Source: Hyphomicrobiales bacterium
Lineage (GTDB): Bacteria > Pseudomonadota > Alphaproteobacteria > Rhizobiales > HXMU1428-3
DNA length: 64,000 nt
Assembly (NCBI GenBank): GCA_021775425.1
Contig: JAJFHX010000020.1
Coordinates: 83,582 to 147,581 of the forward strand
Direction of reading: 5' to 3'
In this document: positions 40,851-51,033 of the stretch, one piece after another
How the letters are laid out: every line of letters starts with the position of its first letter
Position numbering within the stretch: position 1 is the stretch's first letter
Program-made: the position numbers and the translations under genes
The notes under the pieces: generated by a model
The model's database searches: none
The model's input: the letters and a program-made list of their open reading frames with translations, nothing else
Told to the model about the DNA's origin: nothing

Positions 40851-42017
40851 TTAAAACAGCGCCATCTGCCCACCTTTCGGCACTGGCGGAAGAAACAGGT
40901 CCGTTCTTAATTTTTGCCGCTGGCGGTTTAAGCCCAATCGCTTCACAGCCAGTTGAAACCGTTTGGAAAGCAAATCCGCATAAGGCCCCTCGCCGCGCAT
41001 CCGCTTGCCAAATTCAGCCCGGTAATCCTTTCCGCCCCGCATAGACTGAACAAGCCCCATCACCCGCTGCGCTCTGTCCGGCACTTCACGTGCCAGCCAG
41101 TCCCGAAACAAATCTTTAATTTCATGTGGCAAACGCAGCAGCACATAATGCGCCTCTCGGCACCCCCGTGCCAGCACCTCTTCCATAATCTGCTCCATTT
41201 CATGGTCATTCAGCGAAGGAATCATAGGGGCCATCATCGTCATCGTCGGCACACCAGCTTTGTGCAGTTCTTCAAGCGCCATCAACCGCCGGTGCGGCGC
41301 ACTGGCTCTTGGTTCCATTTTTCGCGAAAGCCCCCCATCTAAACTGGTGATAGAAAGCGCCACCATAACCAGCCCTTCAGCAGCCATCGGCGCCAGCAAA
41401 TCAAGATCCCTCAATACAAGGGCCGATTTCGTCACAATCGTTAGAGGGTGTTTCGCCTTCAGCAACACCTCTAAAATCTCACGCGTGATTTTGTAGTCCC
41501 GCTCTATCGGCTGGTATGGGTCGGTATTCGCGCCCAGCGCAATTGAAGAAACCACATAACCCGGTTTTGCCAGTTCCTTTTCCAGTATTTCAGCCGCATT
41601 GACCCTGGCTGTCAGCTTCGTTTCAAAATCCAGCCCGGGCGAAAGCCCCCAGAAAGAATGACTGGGCCGTGCATAACAATAAGAACACCCATGCTCACAC
41701 CCCCGATAAGGATTAATCGACTGATCAAATGGAATGTCAGGTGATTTATTTTTCGATAAAATAGAAGAGCTGGTCTCATGGCGGATTTCAGTTTTAAACG
41801 GTGGCAATTCAGCCAGCCCGTCCCATCCATCATCCCATTCCTGTCTTGTCAGACTTTCAAACCGGCCCACATCATTGCTTGTTGTCCCGCGCCCCCGCAC
41901 GCGCTGATGATTTTCAATCAGATTACGTCTGCCTTGTCCCCTTATTTGATCTGTCCTACTCTCAGAATCTGTCCCACTATCCGGACTAGGAAAATCTGAA
42001 AATTCTTCATCTGTCAT
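40851..42017 (-). CDS. PA0069-type radical SAM protein
   Basis: NPYRGCEHGCSYCYARPSHSFWGLSPGLDFETKL. Confidence 0.93.
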   Translation of the reverse strand: MTDEEFSDFPSPDSGTDSESRTDQIRGQGRRNLIENHQRVRGRGTTSNDVGRFESLTRQEWDDGWDGLAELPPFKTEIRHETSSSILSKNKSPDIPFDQSINPYRGCEHGCSYCYARPSHSFWGLSPGLDFETKLTARVNAAEILEKELAKPGYVVSSIALGANTDPYQPIERDYKITREILEVLLKAKHPLTIVTKSALVLRDLDLLAPMAAEGLVMVALSITSLDGGLSRKMEPRASAPHRRLMALEELHKAGVPTMTMMAPMIPSLNDHEMEQIMEEVLARGCREAHYVLLRLPHEIKDLFRDWLAREVPDRAQRVMGLVQSMRGGKDYRAEFGKRMRGEGPYADLLSKRFQLAVKRLGLNRQRQKLRTDLFLPPVPKGGQMALF

Positions 42018-42220
42018 CAAAACGATACCTGAACTATGAGAAACAACTTCACCAAAGACTAAATCACAACCCGGCAACAATCAAGAACATTTAGCGAACA
42101 TTCAACAGATTTGAGCTGACTGATCTGCACATTTCCTGATCTGATGCAAAGCCGCAGAGGAGTGAAATCCAGAAACTGTTTCACTTGCTCAAGCCACCCC
42201 AAGCAGATAAGTTACTGCCC

Positions 42221-42949
42221 ATGCTATCAATCATCATCCCGACCTTAAATGCCGCCAAAGAACTGCCAGAGACGTTCAACTCTCTGATGCCGGCTCTGAT
42301 TGACGGTATGATCAGTGAAGTGATTATCGTTGATGGCGGCTCAACCGATGAAACTCTGAAAATCGCTGAAATTTCAGGCGCAACAATCATTAAATCTGAA
42401 AATTCATCCACTGAACCGGACGCCAACACCGCCATAAAAGGCCGAGGGCCCCAGTTAAGAGCTGGTGGTGATGCTGCAAAAAAAGATTGGCTGCTCTTTC
42501 TTCACGCTGACACCCTTCTTGAAGAAGGCTGGCACGAGGAAGTCAGAGACTTCATCACAAACGCAGAAGAAAACACCAGCGACCAAAACACAGCAGCCGT
42601 TTTCACATTTGCCCTTAAAGATAAATCTCTTGCTCAGTTCACAGTTGAAAAAATGGTCTCCCTTCGCTGCCGGATATTGTCCCTCCCTTATGGTGATCAG
42701 GGCTTATTGATTTCAAAACAAACCTATCAGGCAATCGGTGGCTTTGCCCCCCTACCGATCATGGAAGATGTGGACATTGTCCGCCGCATACCTTCTTTAA
42801 AAATATTGAAATCACGTGCCATCACCAGCGCAAGCCGTTATAAAAAAGACGGCTACATAAAACGCATCAGTAGAAATTTATACTGTATCGGTGCTTACTA
42901 CTACGGCATCAACCCGGAAAAAATTCACAAGATCTATCATAAATCCTGA
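42221..42949 (+). CDS. TIGR04283-like glycosyltransferase (family 2)
   Basis: LSIIIPTLNAAKELPETF, EVIIVDGGSTDETL, PYGDQGLLISKQTYQAIGGF. Confidence 0.85.
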   Translation: MLSIIIPTLNAAKELPETFNSLMPALIDGMISEVIIVDGGSTDETLKIAEISGATIIKSENSSTEPDANTAIKGRGPQLRAGGDAAKKDWLLFLHADTLLEEGWHEEVRDFITNAEENTSDQNTAAVFTFALKDKSLAQFTVEKMVSLRCRILSLPYGDQGLLISKQTYQAIGGFAPLPIMEDVDIVRRIPSLKILKSRAITSASRYKKDGYIKRISRNLYCIGAYYYGINPEKIHKIYHKS

Positions 42950-42990
42950 ACCTTCAGAAAATAGCCGCCTCAACAAACGAGCCTGTATAA

Positions 42991-43701
42991 ATGGTCCAGC
43001 AACATCTCGTCATCATGGTCAAAGCACCCAAAGCAGGCCGCGTCAAAACAAGACTGGCCAGAGAAATCGGCTCAGTTGCTGCGACCAGTTTTTATCGCCG
43101 CACCTGTTTTACCATTCTGCATCGCCTCGGCCCTGATCCGCGCTGGCAAACCCATCTCGCCATCAGCCCGGATTCAGAATTAAACAACCCCTTCTGGCAG
43201 CACATTCAAAGCACCAATAGTCATGTCAAGAGATCACCCCAGGGCGAAGGTGACCTAGGCAAAAGAATGCAAAACCAGTTCAATAATCTCACCACATGCA
43301 GAAAAAAACTATCCCCATCACGCCAACCAGCCCATATCGAAAAAGGCCCGGTCCTGATCATCGGCACGGACATCCCCGCCATCACACCAAACCACATCGC
43401 CGCCGCATTTAAGAAACTGCGGCAAAAATCAGCCATTCTCGGCCCTTCTGGTGATGGCGGTTATTGGCTCGTTGGCCAGAACACCATCCCAAAACCGCTC
43501 AACCTGTTTCAGAATATCCGTTGGTCAACTGAACATACCTTTAAAGACACAATGCGCAATCTGCCAGCCTCGTCATGGGCCGTCACAGAAACATTAAGCG
43601 ATGTCGACAGTAAAGCTGAATATCAGGCATTTCACCATTTGAGCCGCACAGTAATACCACCCCGACAGATAAGAGAATTAACGGTGAGAGAATATAAATA
43701 A
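42991..43701 (+). CDS. TIGR04282-like glycosyltransferase (DUF2064)
   Basis: HLVIMVKAPKAGRVKTRLAREIG; IIGTDIPAIT; LGPSGDGGYWLVG. Confidence 0.88.
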   Translation: MVQQHLVIMVKAPKAGRVKTRLAREIGSVAATSFYRRTCFTILHRLGPDPRWQTHLAISPDSELNNPFWQHIQSTNSHVKRSPQGEGDLGKRMQNQFNNLTTCRKKLSPSRQPAHIEKGPVLIIGTDIPAITPNHIAAAFKKLRQKSAILGPSGDGGYWLVGQNTIPKPLNLFQNIRWSTEHTFKDTMRNLPASSWAVTETLSDVDSKAEYQAFHHLSRTVIPPRQIRELTVREYK

Positions 43702-43836
43702 TCGGAACAGCTTTTCTTAATCAACATCTGATATAGAAATCGACAAACAGAAAAATTTAGCCTTTTATAATCGCATACCGGACAAATCCGTTTTGACAGG
43801 CCGAATAAAACCAGAGCGCAAAGAGATTGCAGTTTA

Positions 43837-45597
43837 ATGAGCAATAAAAGCCCGGACAAATCAATCACATCAAAAGTTGAAGCCGCGCTCAAAAGCTGCC
43901 GCAGCGCTTTTGTCAGCGTCGTTTTTTTCAGCATGTTCATCAATCTTCTGATGTTAACTGGCCCCCTCTTTATGCTGCAGGTCTATGACCGTGTTCTTGC
44001 CAGCAAAAGCCAGTCAACCCTTGTCGCCCTGGTCATTCTGGTCGCGGCCCTCTTTATCTTTCTCGGCCTGCTGGAACTGGTCCGCACCCGCATCCTCGCC
44101 CGCATCGGTGAAAAAATAAATCAGCAGCTAAGCGCACCAAGTCTGGTTGCCACCATTAACCACGCCGTAAAACAAACACCAAATGTCGGCACTCAGCCAA
44201 TCAGAGACCTTGACACCCTGAAAAGCTTTATCGCAAGCAACGGCCCAGCCACTCTGTTTGACCTGCCCTGGACCCCGATTTATCTCGCTGTCAATTTTAT
44301 GCTGCATTGGGTATTGGGCGTTTTTTCAGTCCTCGCCACTTTGTTTCTGGTTATCATTTCAATACTCAATGAATGGCTCACCAAACCCCGTTCAGAAAAA
44401 GCCACAACCACCGCCGTGAAAAGCGCCATCATCGCCGAGGAAACCCGCCAGAACGCTGAAATCCTCACCGCCATGGGCATGCAGAAAAACATTCAGAATA
44501 ATTGGCAGGACCTGCAGCAAGAAACAGCAAAATCACAGCTCAGCCTCTCAAATATTTCAAGCCTCTTTATCAGCATCTCAAAATCATCCCGCATGTTCCT
44601 CCAGAGCTGCACACTCGCCATTGGCGCGCTGCTGGTCATCGAACAGCTCATTTCCCCCGGCGCGATGATCGCCGCTTCAATCATTTTAACAAGAGCCCTC
44701 GCCCCAATTGATCAGTCCATTGCCCAGTGGCGCAATTTCATGAACGCAAGAAAAGCCTATGCACGGCTAAAACTTTTTCTGGGTGAGGAAACACCAGATA
44801 CACCGCAAATGCCACTGCCAGAGCCAAAGGGAAAAATCACCGTTGAAAAACTGTTCCTCGCCCCGCCCGGTATGAAAACCCCGGTTCTGAAATCGGTTGA
44901 ATTCACCCTTAACCCGGGCGAAGCTCTCGGCATCCTTGGCCCGACAGGCGCCGGCAAATCCTGTCTGGCCCGCGCGCTTATTGGCACCTGGTCACCTTTA
45001 AGCGGCACCGTTCGGCTTGATGGAGCAACACTCGAGCAATGGAACCCGGATCAGTTAGGCCCGGCCATGGGCTATCTCCCTCAGTCAGTTGAACTGTTAT
45101 CAGGCACAATAAAAGATAACATCGCCCGCTTTAACAAAAACCCCGATCCTGAAAAAATTGTCAAAGCAGCCATCGCCGCCAATGTTCACGAGCTCATCCT
45201 CACACTGCCAGATGGCTATGACACCGCCCTCGGTGAAGGTGGGCACAGATTATCCGGCGGCCAGAAACAACGCATTGGCCTTGCCCGCGCCCTTTATAAT
45301 GACCCTTGTTACATCATCCTTGATGAACCAAATTCGAACTTGGATGCCGAAGGCGAGCAAGCCCTCACCAACGCCATCGGCGCGGCAAAGCAAAATGGAC
45401 AAACGGTCGTCGTCGTCGCCCATCGCCCAAGCGCCCTGGAAGCCTGCGACAAAGTCCTGTTCCTCAGAGACGGCAAACAACTTGCCTTTGGCGAAAGAGA
45501 CGACATCCTTTCAAAAATTCTGCAAAAGCCAACTACAAACGGTATCCAGCAACAACAGCAGACGAACAAAAAAACTCAGGGAGGTGAGCCATCATGA
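43837..45597 (+). CDS. Type I secretion system permease/ATPase (PrtD-like)
   Basis: ABC exporter: GILGPTGAGKSCLAR, LSGGQKQRIGLARALYNDPCYIILDEPNSNLDAEGE. Confidence 0.93.
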   Translation: MSNKSPDKSITSKVEAALKSCRSAFVSVVFFSMFINLLMLTGPLFMLQVYDRVLASKSQSTLVALVILVAALFIFLGLLELVRTRILARIGEKINQQLSAPSLVATINHAVKQTPNVGTQPIRDLDTLKSFIASNGPATLFDLPWTPIYLAVNFMLHWVLGVFSVLATLFLVIISILNEWLTKPRSEKATTTAVKSAIIAEETRQNAEILTAMGMQKNIQNNWQDLQQETAKSQLSLSNISSLFISISKSSRMFLQSCTLAIGALLVIEQLISPGAMIAASIILTRALAPIDQSIAQWRNFMNARKAYARLKLFLGEETPDTPQMPLPEPKGKITVEKLFLAPPGMKTPVLKSVEFTLNPGEALGILGPTGAGKSCLARALIGTWSPLSGTVRLDGATLEQWNPDQLGPAMGYLPQSVELLSGTIKDNIARFNKNPDPEKIVKAAIAANVHELILTLPDGYDTALGEGGHRLSGGQKQRIGLARALYNDPCYIILDEPNSNLDAEGEQALTNAIGAAKQNGQTVVVVAHRPSALEACDKVLFLRDGKQLAFGERDDILSKILQKPTTNGIQQQQQTNKKTQGGEPS

Positions 45598-46922
45598 TCA
45601 GCAATGCCCCCCAAGCTCAAACTCAGCCAACCCCGGATCAGGCCATTCGCAAATATCAGCGGCTCGGGTTTTTCTTTCTTTTGCTGCTTGTTGGCGGCAT
45701 TGGTGGCTGGGCCGCTTTTGCGTCCCTGCAAGGCGCGGTGATTGCCCCGGCTCAGGTCACCGTAAAAGCTAACATCAAACGCATCCAGCATCTCGAAGGT
45801 GGTATAGTCAAAGACATCCTCGTTGATGATGGAGACCTTGTAGAAGCAGGCCAGGTGCTTCTGCGTCTCGATACCACCAAAGATGCCGCCAACCTCGCCT
45901 CACTGGATGCCAACCTGAATGAACTCCTTGCCAACCGTGCCCGCCTCATTGCAGAGCGTGACAAAAGCAACAAGATCGATTTTCCCAAAGAGCTGAAAGA
46001 AAAAGCCAGCACCAACGAAGAAATTGCTAAAATTCTCAAAGGGCAGGAAAACCTGTTAATCGCCCGCAATGAAACCATCAAAGGTCAGATAAACCAGCTT
46101 TCACAACGCACCGGTCAGCTAAAAGAAGCCATCAAAGGTCTTGAATCTCAAATCAAATCAAAACAGAACCAGCTCGGCTTCATCCGCAAAGAACTGACCG
46201 ATTTACAAACCTTAAAAGATAAAGGCCTCGTGCCACAAAACCGCTTGCTGGCCCTTCAGCGTGAAGAAGCTCGCCTTGAAGGTGAGCATGGCGAACTGGT
46301 CGCTTCAACTGCCAGAACAAAAGTCCAGATCGGTGAAACAGAAATTCAGATATTGCAAATTGAAAAAGAGCATCTCTCGGCCATCCTCACCAGCCTTGGT
46401 GAAACCACAACAAGAGCCAATCAGCTCATAGAACAGCGCGCGGCCCTTGCAGACAAACTCAAACGAATGGAAATCATAGCCCCAAAATCGGGCATCATTC
46501 ATCAGCTTTCCGTCCATACCATTGGCGGCGTCGTAGCCCCCGGTGACCCGGTGCTGATTATTGTCCCGCAAAATTCTGAAATGATTTTCGCCGCCCGCGT
46601 TAATCCGGAAGATATTGACCAGGTCTATAAAGGCCAATTAGCCAATGTCCGCCTAAGTGCATTTGACCAGCGCACCACACCTGAAGTGACAGGCCTCGTC
46701 ACCCTGGTCTCAGCCGACGCCACACAGGATCAGCCCGGTACGCCCCCTTATTATAAGGTGCATATCGAACTGCCCAAAGATCAATTAGAGCGAATTAAAG
46801 ATAAGCAGCTAGTCCCCGGCATGAACGCGGAAGCCTTCATACAGACCAAACAAAGACTGGTGTTTGAATATCTGCTCCAGCCATTAACCGACCAGATCCG
46901 CCGGACAATGCGCGAGCCGTAA
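45594..46922 (+). CDS. HlyD-family type I secretion periplasmic adaptor
   Basis: IQHLEGGIVKDILVDDGDLVEAGQVLLRLD; coiled-coil; overlaps ABC gene by ATGA. Confidence 0.94.
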   Translation: MISNAPQAQTQPTPDQAIRKYQRLGFFFLLLLVGGIGGWAAFASLQGAVIAPAQVTVKANIKRIQHLEGGIVKDILVDDGDLVEAGQVLLRLDTTKDAANLASLDANLNELLANRARLIAERDKSNKIDFPKELKEKASTNEEIAKILKGQENLLIARNETIKGQINQLSQRTGQLKEAIKGLESQIKSKQNQLGFIRKELTDLQTLKDKGLVPQNRLLALQREEARLEGEHGELVASTARTKVQIGETEIQILQIEKEHLSAILTSLGETTTRANQLIEQRAALADKLKRMEIIAPKSGIIHQLSVHTIGGVVAPGDPVLIIVPQNSEMIFAARVNPEDIDQVYKGQLANVRLSAFDQRTTPEVTGLVTLVSADATQDQPGTPPYYKVHIELPKDQLERIKDKQLVPGMNAEAFIQTKQRLVFEYLLQPLTDQIRRTMREP

Positions 46923-46992
46923 AGTCACAAATCGAAATGGCGCACACAATATAAAGCCCGCCTCATGCAACTCCACTAATGTGTTTGTTAGA

Positions 46993-49041
46993 TTAGCCCT
47001 CTATCTTGCCAAACTGCGCCACGCTTAGTGAAACTTCCCGAATGGCAGACAAAAGCTTCAAGCGGTTCACCCGCTGCGCCCCATCTTCATCATTGACAAT
47101 CACATCTTCAAAAAACCGGTCGATTGGCTGACGCAATTTTGCAATTTCACCCATCGCATCTTCAAACTCTTCATTGCTGATATGCTTCGTCACGGCCTTT
47201 GAAGCCTTTTCAATCGCTTTATGAAGCACACGCTCCTGCGCTAGCTGAAAGAGAGCCTCATCAGGTTTACCCGTATATTTCGCTTTGTCTTTTTTCTCTT
47301 CTATTGAGAGAATGTTCTCCGCCCGCTTCACACCGGCCAGCACATTTGCACCATCTTCTGTCTCAAGAAAATTCCGCAAAGCCTCAACCCGCTTAACGAT
47401 CATCAACAGATCATCCTGCCCGCCAAGTGAAAACACCGCATCAATCAGATCATGCCGCACACCAAGGTCCCGCAAATGCACTTTGAGCCGGTCCGCAAAG
47501 AACGAGAGCAGATCATCGGTTAATGCGGCTGATTGAGCAAAATCCTTGCGTGCCGCCTGAAACATTTCTCGTAATGGCAACCGGAGCTCATTTTCTAAAA
47601 CAATCCTTATCACCCCAAGCGCCGCCCGGCGCAGTGCAAACGGGTCTTTTGAACCGGTTGGTTTTTCGTCAATCACCCAGAACCCGGTGAGAATATCCAG
47701 CTTTTCCGCCAGTGCAACAGCTATGGATACTGGTGCAGATGGCACATCATCTGTCGGCCCTTGCGGCTTATAATGGTCTTCAATCGCAAGCGCGACTTCG
47801 CTTTCCATTCCTTCAGCTAGCGCAAGGTAGCGCCCGGCAATGCCTTGCATATCCGGCGCTTCATAAACCGTCTCGGAAACAAGATCAGCCTTGGCAAATT
47901 TAGCCGCCTTTGCAGCAAGGCTTTGATCAGCTCCAATATGTTTTGCAACATGAGAGCTCAATCCTTCAAGCCGCGTCACCCGCGCCCCAACAGTGCCAAG
48001 CTTGGCATGGAACACAATCTCATCAAGTTTCGGCAGCAAATCTTCAAGCGGCCGCGCCAGGTCGTTATCCCAGAAAAATTTCGCATCAGACAAACGCGCC
48101 CTGATCACCCGCTCATTACCGGCAATAATCTCAGCCCCATCGTCATCCGCCTCAAGATTAGAAACAAGAATAAACCGGTTCACCAGGTTCTTACCTTTTT
48201 TAAGAGAAAAACATTTCTGATGGCTCTTTAAAGTGCTGATCAAAACCTCAGACGGTACATCGAGAAATTCCTTATCAAAAGACCCCATCAGAACAACCGG
48301 CCATTCAACCAGACCAGCCGCTTCGCTTAGCAAACCGGCATCGTCAACCAGAGTAAATCGACCTTTTTTCGCAACCGCTTTCGCATCGCGCAAGATAATT
48401 GCAGCCCGGTCTTCCCCCTCAAGCACCACATGGCGCTTCAGCAAAGTTTCGGAATAGTCTTTAAAATTCTTCACCTTAAATGGCTTACCACCCAAAAACC
48501 GATGCCCGCTGGTTTTATTATCTGACTTAATCCCATCAACCTGAAACTTCACCGACTTACCGCCAAGCACACACAAAATCGAATGCAAGGGCCGCACCCA
48601 TTTTAATTTGCCAGCTCCCCAGCGCATTGATTTCGGCCAGGGAAAATTGCGCACAACATTCGTGACCACTTCCGCAATGATAAGCTCAGCCGATCGGCCT
48701 TCCCGGTCGATAACGGCCATATAAAACTGGCCCTTTTTATCGTCGTGAATTTCACATTCTTCAATTGTCAGGCCAGTGCTGCGCAAAAAACCTTCAAGCG
48801 CCCGCTCAGGTGCATCAACCCGCGGCCCCTTGCGCTCTTCCCGAACATCAGAAGACTTAGCCGGCACATCTTTGATAAGCAGCGTCAGCCGCCTTGGCGT
48901 TGCAAAGCTCTGCACCTCACCGAAATGCAGGCCGGCTTCCTTAAGTCCAGCCGTCACCAGCCGCGTCAGGTCTTGCCGCGCTTTATTTTGCATCCGTGAT
49001 GGGATTTCTTCGGAAAAAAGTTCAAGTAATAGTTCAGACAT
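46993..49041 (-). CDS. glyS: Glycine--tRNA ligase beta subunit
   Basis: LLLELFSEEIPSRMQ; FPWPKSMRWG; KDPFALRRAALGVIRI. Confidence 0.96.
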   Translation of the reverse strand: MSELLLELFSEEIPSRMQNKARQDLTRLVTAGLKEAGLHFGEVQSFATPRRLTLLIKDVPAKSSDVREERKGPRVDAPERALEGFLRSTGLTIEECEIHDDKKGQFYMAVIDREGRSAELIIAEVVTNVVRNFPWPKSMRWGAGKLKWVRPLHSILCVLGGKSVKFQVDGIKSDNKTSGHRFLGGKPFKVKNFKDYSETLLKRHVVLEGEDRAAIILRDAKAVAKKGRFTLVDDAGLLSEAAGLVEWPVVLMGSFDKEFLDVPSEVLISTLKSHQKCFSLKKGKNLVNRFILVSNLEADDDGAEIIAGNERVIRARLSDAKFFWDNDLARPLEDLLPKLDEIVFHAKLGTVGARVTRLEGLSSHVAKHIGADQSLAAKAAKFAKADLVSETVYEAPDMQGIAGRYLALAEGMESEVALAIEDHYKPQGPTDDVPSAPVSIAVALAEKLDILTGFWVIDEKPTGSKDPFALRRAALGVIRIVLENELRLPLREMFQAARKDFAQSAALTDDLLSFFADRLKVHLRDLGVRHDLIDAVFSLGGQDDLLMIVKRVEALRNFLETEDGANVLAGVKRAENILSIEEKKDKAKYTGKPDEALFQLAQERVLHKAIEKASKAVTKHISNEEFEDAMGEIAKLRQPIDRFFEDVIVNDEDGAQRVNRLKLLSAIREVSLSVAQFGKIEG

Positions 49042-49123
49042 AAGCCATCCAGACAATCGCCACACCGGGTCAGTCCCGGTTAATTAATGATAAGAAAATT
49101 TTCAGTCCCGCTATTAAAAGCCG

Positions 49124-49489
49124 CTAATATCCCATCCCGCCAAGCATCGCGCCATTGACCATCTCGAACAAAGTCTCCGGGCCAAAATAAAACACCAGCG
49201 GCAAACAAAGCACCAGCCCGACAAAAATTAGCATCAACAATAACGGCCAGACGGCTTCAACAATCCAGCCAATAAGAAAAGTGAACGCCGCCACCAGAAA
49301 CGCGAACAACAATGAAAGCGGAATAACAATAGCCAAATGATGGCTCACAACCGCATTATCCGCCGGGCCATAAACATAAATCAAACCAACCACACCAAGG
49401 GCCAGCAAACCACCAACCAGCGTGCAAACGCCAGAAAAAACACCGGGCTCCGGCAGTTCATCCATTATGCCATGTTGTTGTTCACTCAT
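49124..49489 (-). CDS. Small membrane protein between glyS and glyQ
   Basis: About 120 aa with several hydrophobic segments; same strand as glyQ/glyS. Confidence 0.65.
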   Translation of the reverse strand: MSEQQHGIMDELPEPGVFSGVCTLVGGLLALGVVGLIYVYGPADNAVVSHHLAIVIPLSLLFAFLVAAFTFLIGWIVEAVWPLLLMLIFVGLVLCLPLVFYFGPETLFEMVNGAMLGGMGY

Positions 49490-49530
49490 CACCATCCCCA
49501 ATCAAATACAAATAGTCGTTAAACCAAACC

Positions 49531-50520
49531 TTACGCTTTATTGCCTTCACTACCACCAGCCTCGGTCTTCAACCAGGCCTCACAGCACGCCTTTGTCAGC
49601 TCCCGCACCTGCAGAATGTAAGATTGTCGCTCAGTCACGGAAATGACACCGCGCGCATCAAGCAGGTTAAACAAATGGCTGGCCTTAATACACTGGTCAT
49701 ATGCGGGCAGCACACAACCATGGCGGCCAAGCGCCGCCTGCCCTTCACCTAGTTCTAATAAGGCACGGCATTCAGAAGCGGCATCCTTAAAATTCTGAAA
49801 CAGTTTTTCCGTGTTGGCATATTCAAAATTATGCCGGGAATATTCCTGCTCCGCCTGCAAAAACACATCGCCATAATTAACCCGGCCCTCACCTTCAACA
49901 CCATTGAAATTGAGGTCATAAACATTATCAACACCCTGGCAATACATCGCCAGCCGCTCAAGCCCGTATGTCAACTCACCCATCACCGGGGAACAGTCAA
50001 ACCCGCCTACTTGCTGAAAATATGTAAACTGAGAAACCTCCATGCCATCACACCAGACCTCCCAGCCAAGGCCCCAGGCCCCAAGTGTCGGGCTTTCCCA
50101 GTCATCTTCAACAAAACGGATATCATGCCCGAGAAGGTCAATTCCAATCGCCTCAAGGCTTTTCAGATAAAGCTCCTGAATCTCAGGTGGCGAAGGTTTC
50201 AGAACAACCTGAAACTGGTAATAATGCTGCAAGCGGTTAGGGTTTTCACCATAGCGCCCATCAGTTGGCCGCCGTGATGGCTGCACATAAGCCGCTGACC
50301 ATGGCTTTGGCCCAAGCGCCCTGAGCACAGTCGCCGGATGAAATGTCCCGGCACCAACTTCAATATCATAGGGTTGCAGCACAACACAGCCCTGCTCTGC
50401 CCAGTAAAGCTGAAGGGTTAAAATCAGATCCTGAAAAGATTTTTTTGGTTGCAGAGACTTTTTTGGCTTTTTTGCAGTCATTTTTTTGCTCGCTGCTTTT
50501 GCTGTCGCCGTTTTTGTCAT
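49531..50520 (-). CDS. glyQ: Glycine--tRNA ligase alpha subunit
   Basis: [44 protein letters not shown]. Confidence 0.97.
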   Translation of the reverse strand: MTKTATAKAASKKMTAKKPKKSLQPKKSFQDLILTLQLYWAEQGCVVLQPYDIEVGAGTFHPATVLRALGPKPWSAAYVQPSRRPTDGRYGENPNRLQHYYQFQVVLKPSPPEIQELYLKSLEAIGIDLLGHDIRFVEDDWESPTLGAWGLGWEVWCDGMEVSQFTYFQQVGGFDCSPVMGELTYGLERLAMYCQGVDNVYDLNFNGVEGEGRVNYGDVFLQAEQEYSRHNFEYANTEKLFQNFKDAASECRALLELGEGQAALGRHGCVLPAYDQCIKASHLFNLLDARGVISVTERQSYILQVRELTKACCEAWLKTEAGGSEGNKA

Positions 50521-50970
50521 TTTAAAGTTTTATCCCTGTCACTAACATTCCGTAACACATCAAGAAGCTGGCACGTTCAAAGTTAAGCGTAAAAAATAAG
50601 CACAAGACATCTTAAGCCGCGGCCCCGCTTAATTTACGCCCCCCCTGACACCCCAGAAACAAACAATCAGAAGGTGCCTGAATTATAGTGCCCCTTTTAG
50701 CCGAACGAAAAAGATTTAGCTACCACGTTTTTAGCTCAATTTGCTCATCCACGGCCTAAATAAAGCCGCTCACTGTTGCCCTTTTACTCTTGCCTAGAAG
50801 CTTAACCACTTTATTCTACGTTAACCATGTTGTAAGTGCGCCAAAAATGAATATCCTATTGATAAAAAGAACAAACAACGAAGCGATTTGATAGTGAATA
50901 TCCCGGTTGGGGGGCAATACCAGGCCAAATTCTTCAAATCTGCTCCACGCGGCAATGAACACATGAACGA

Positions 50971-51015
50971 ACGTTAAGAACTGAAACGTTAAGTACTAAA
51001 ACGTTAAGAACTAAC
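50971..51015. repeat. 3 x 15-bp tandem repeat (ACGTTAAGAACTGAA / ACGTTAAGTACTAAA / ACGTTAAGAACTAAC)
   Basis: Contiguous exact 15-bp periodicity, 19 bp upstream of the ATG at 51034. Confidence 0.85.
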
Positions 51016-51033
51016 AAGGCAACGAACCAGGGG

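Noticed and set aside
45158-45772. 204-aa plus-strand ORF
   Set aside because: Out-of-frame overlap with the type I secretion ATPase and HlyD genes, both well supported.
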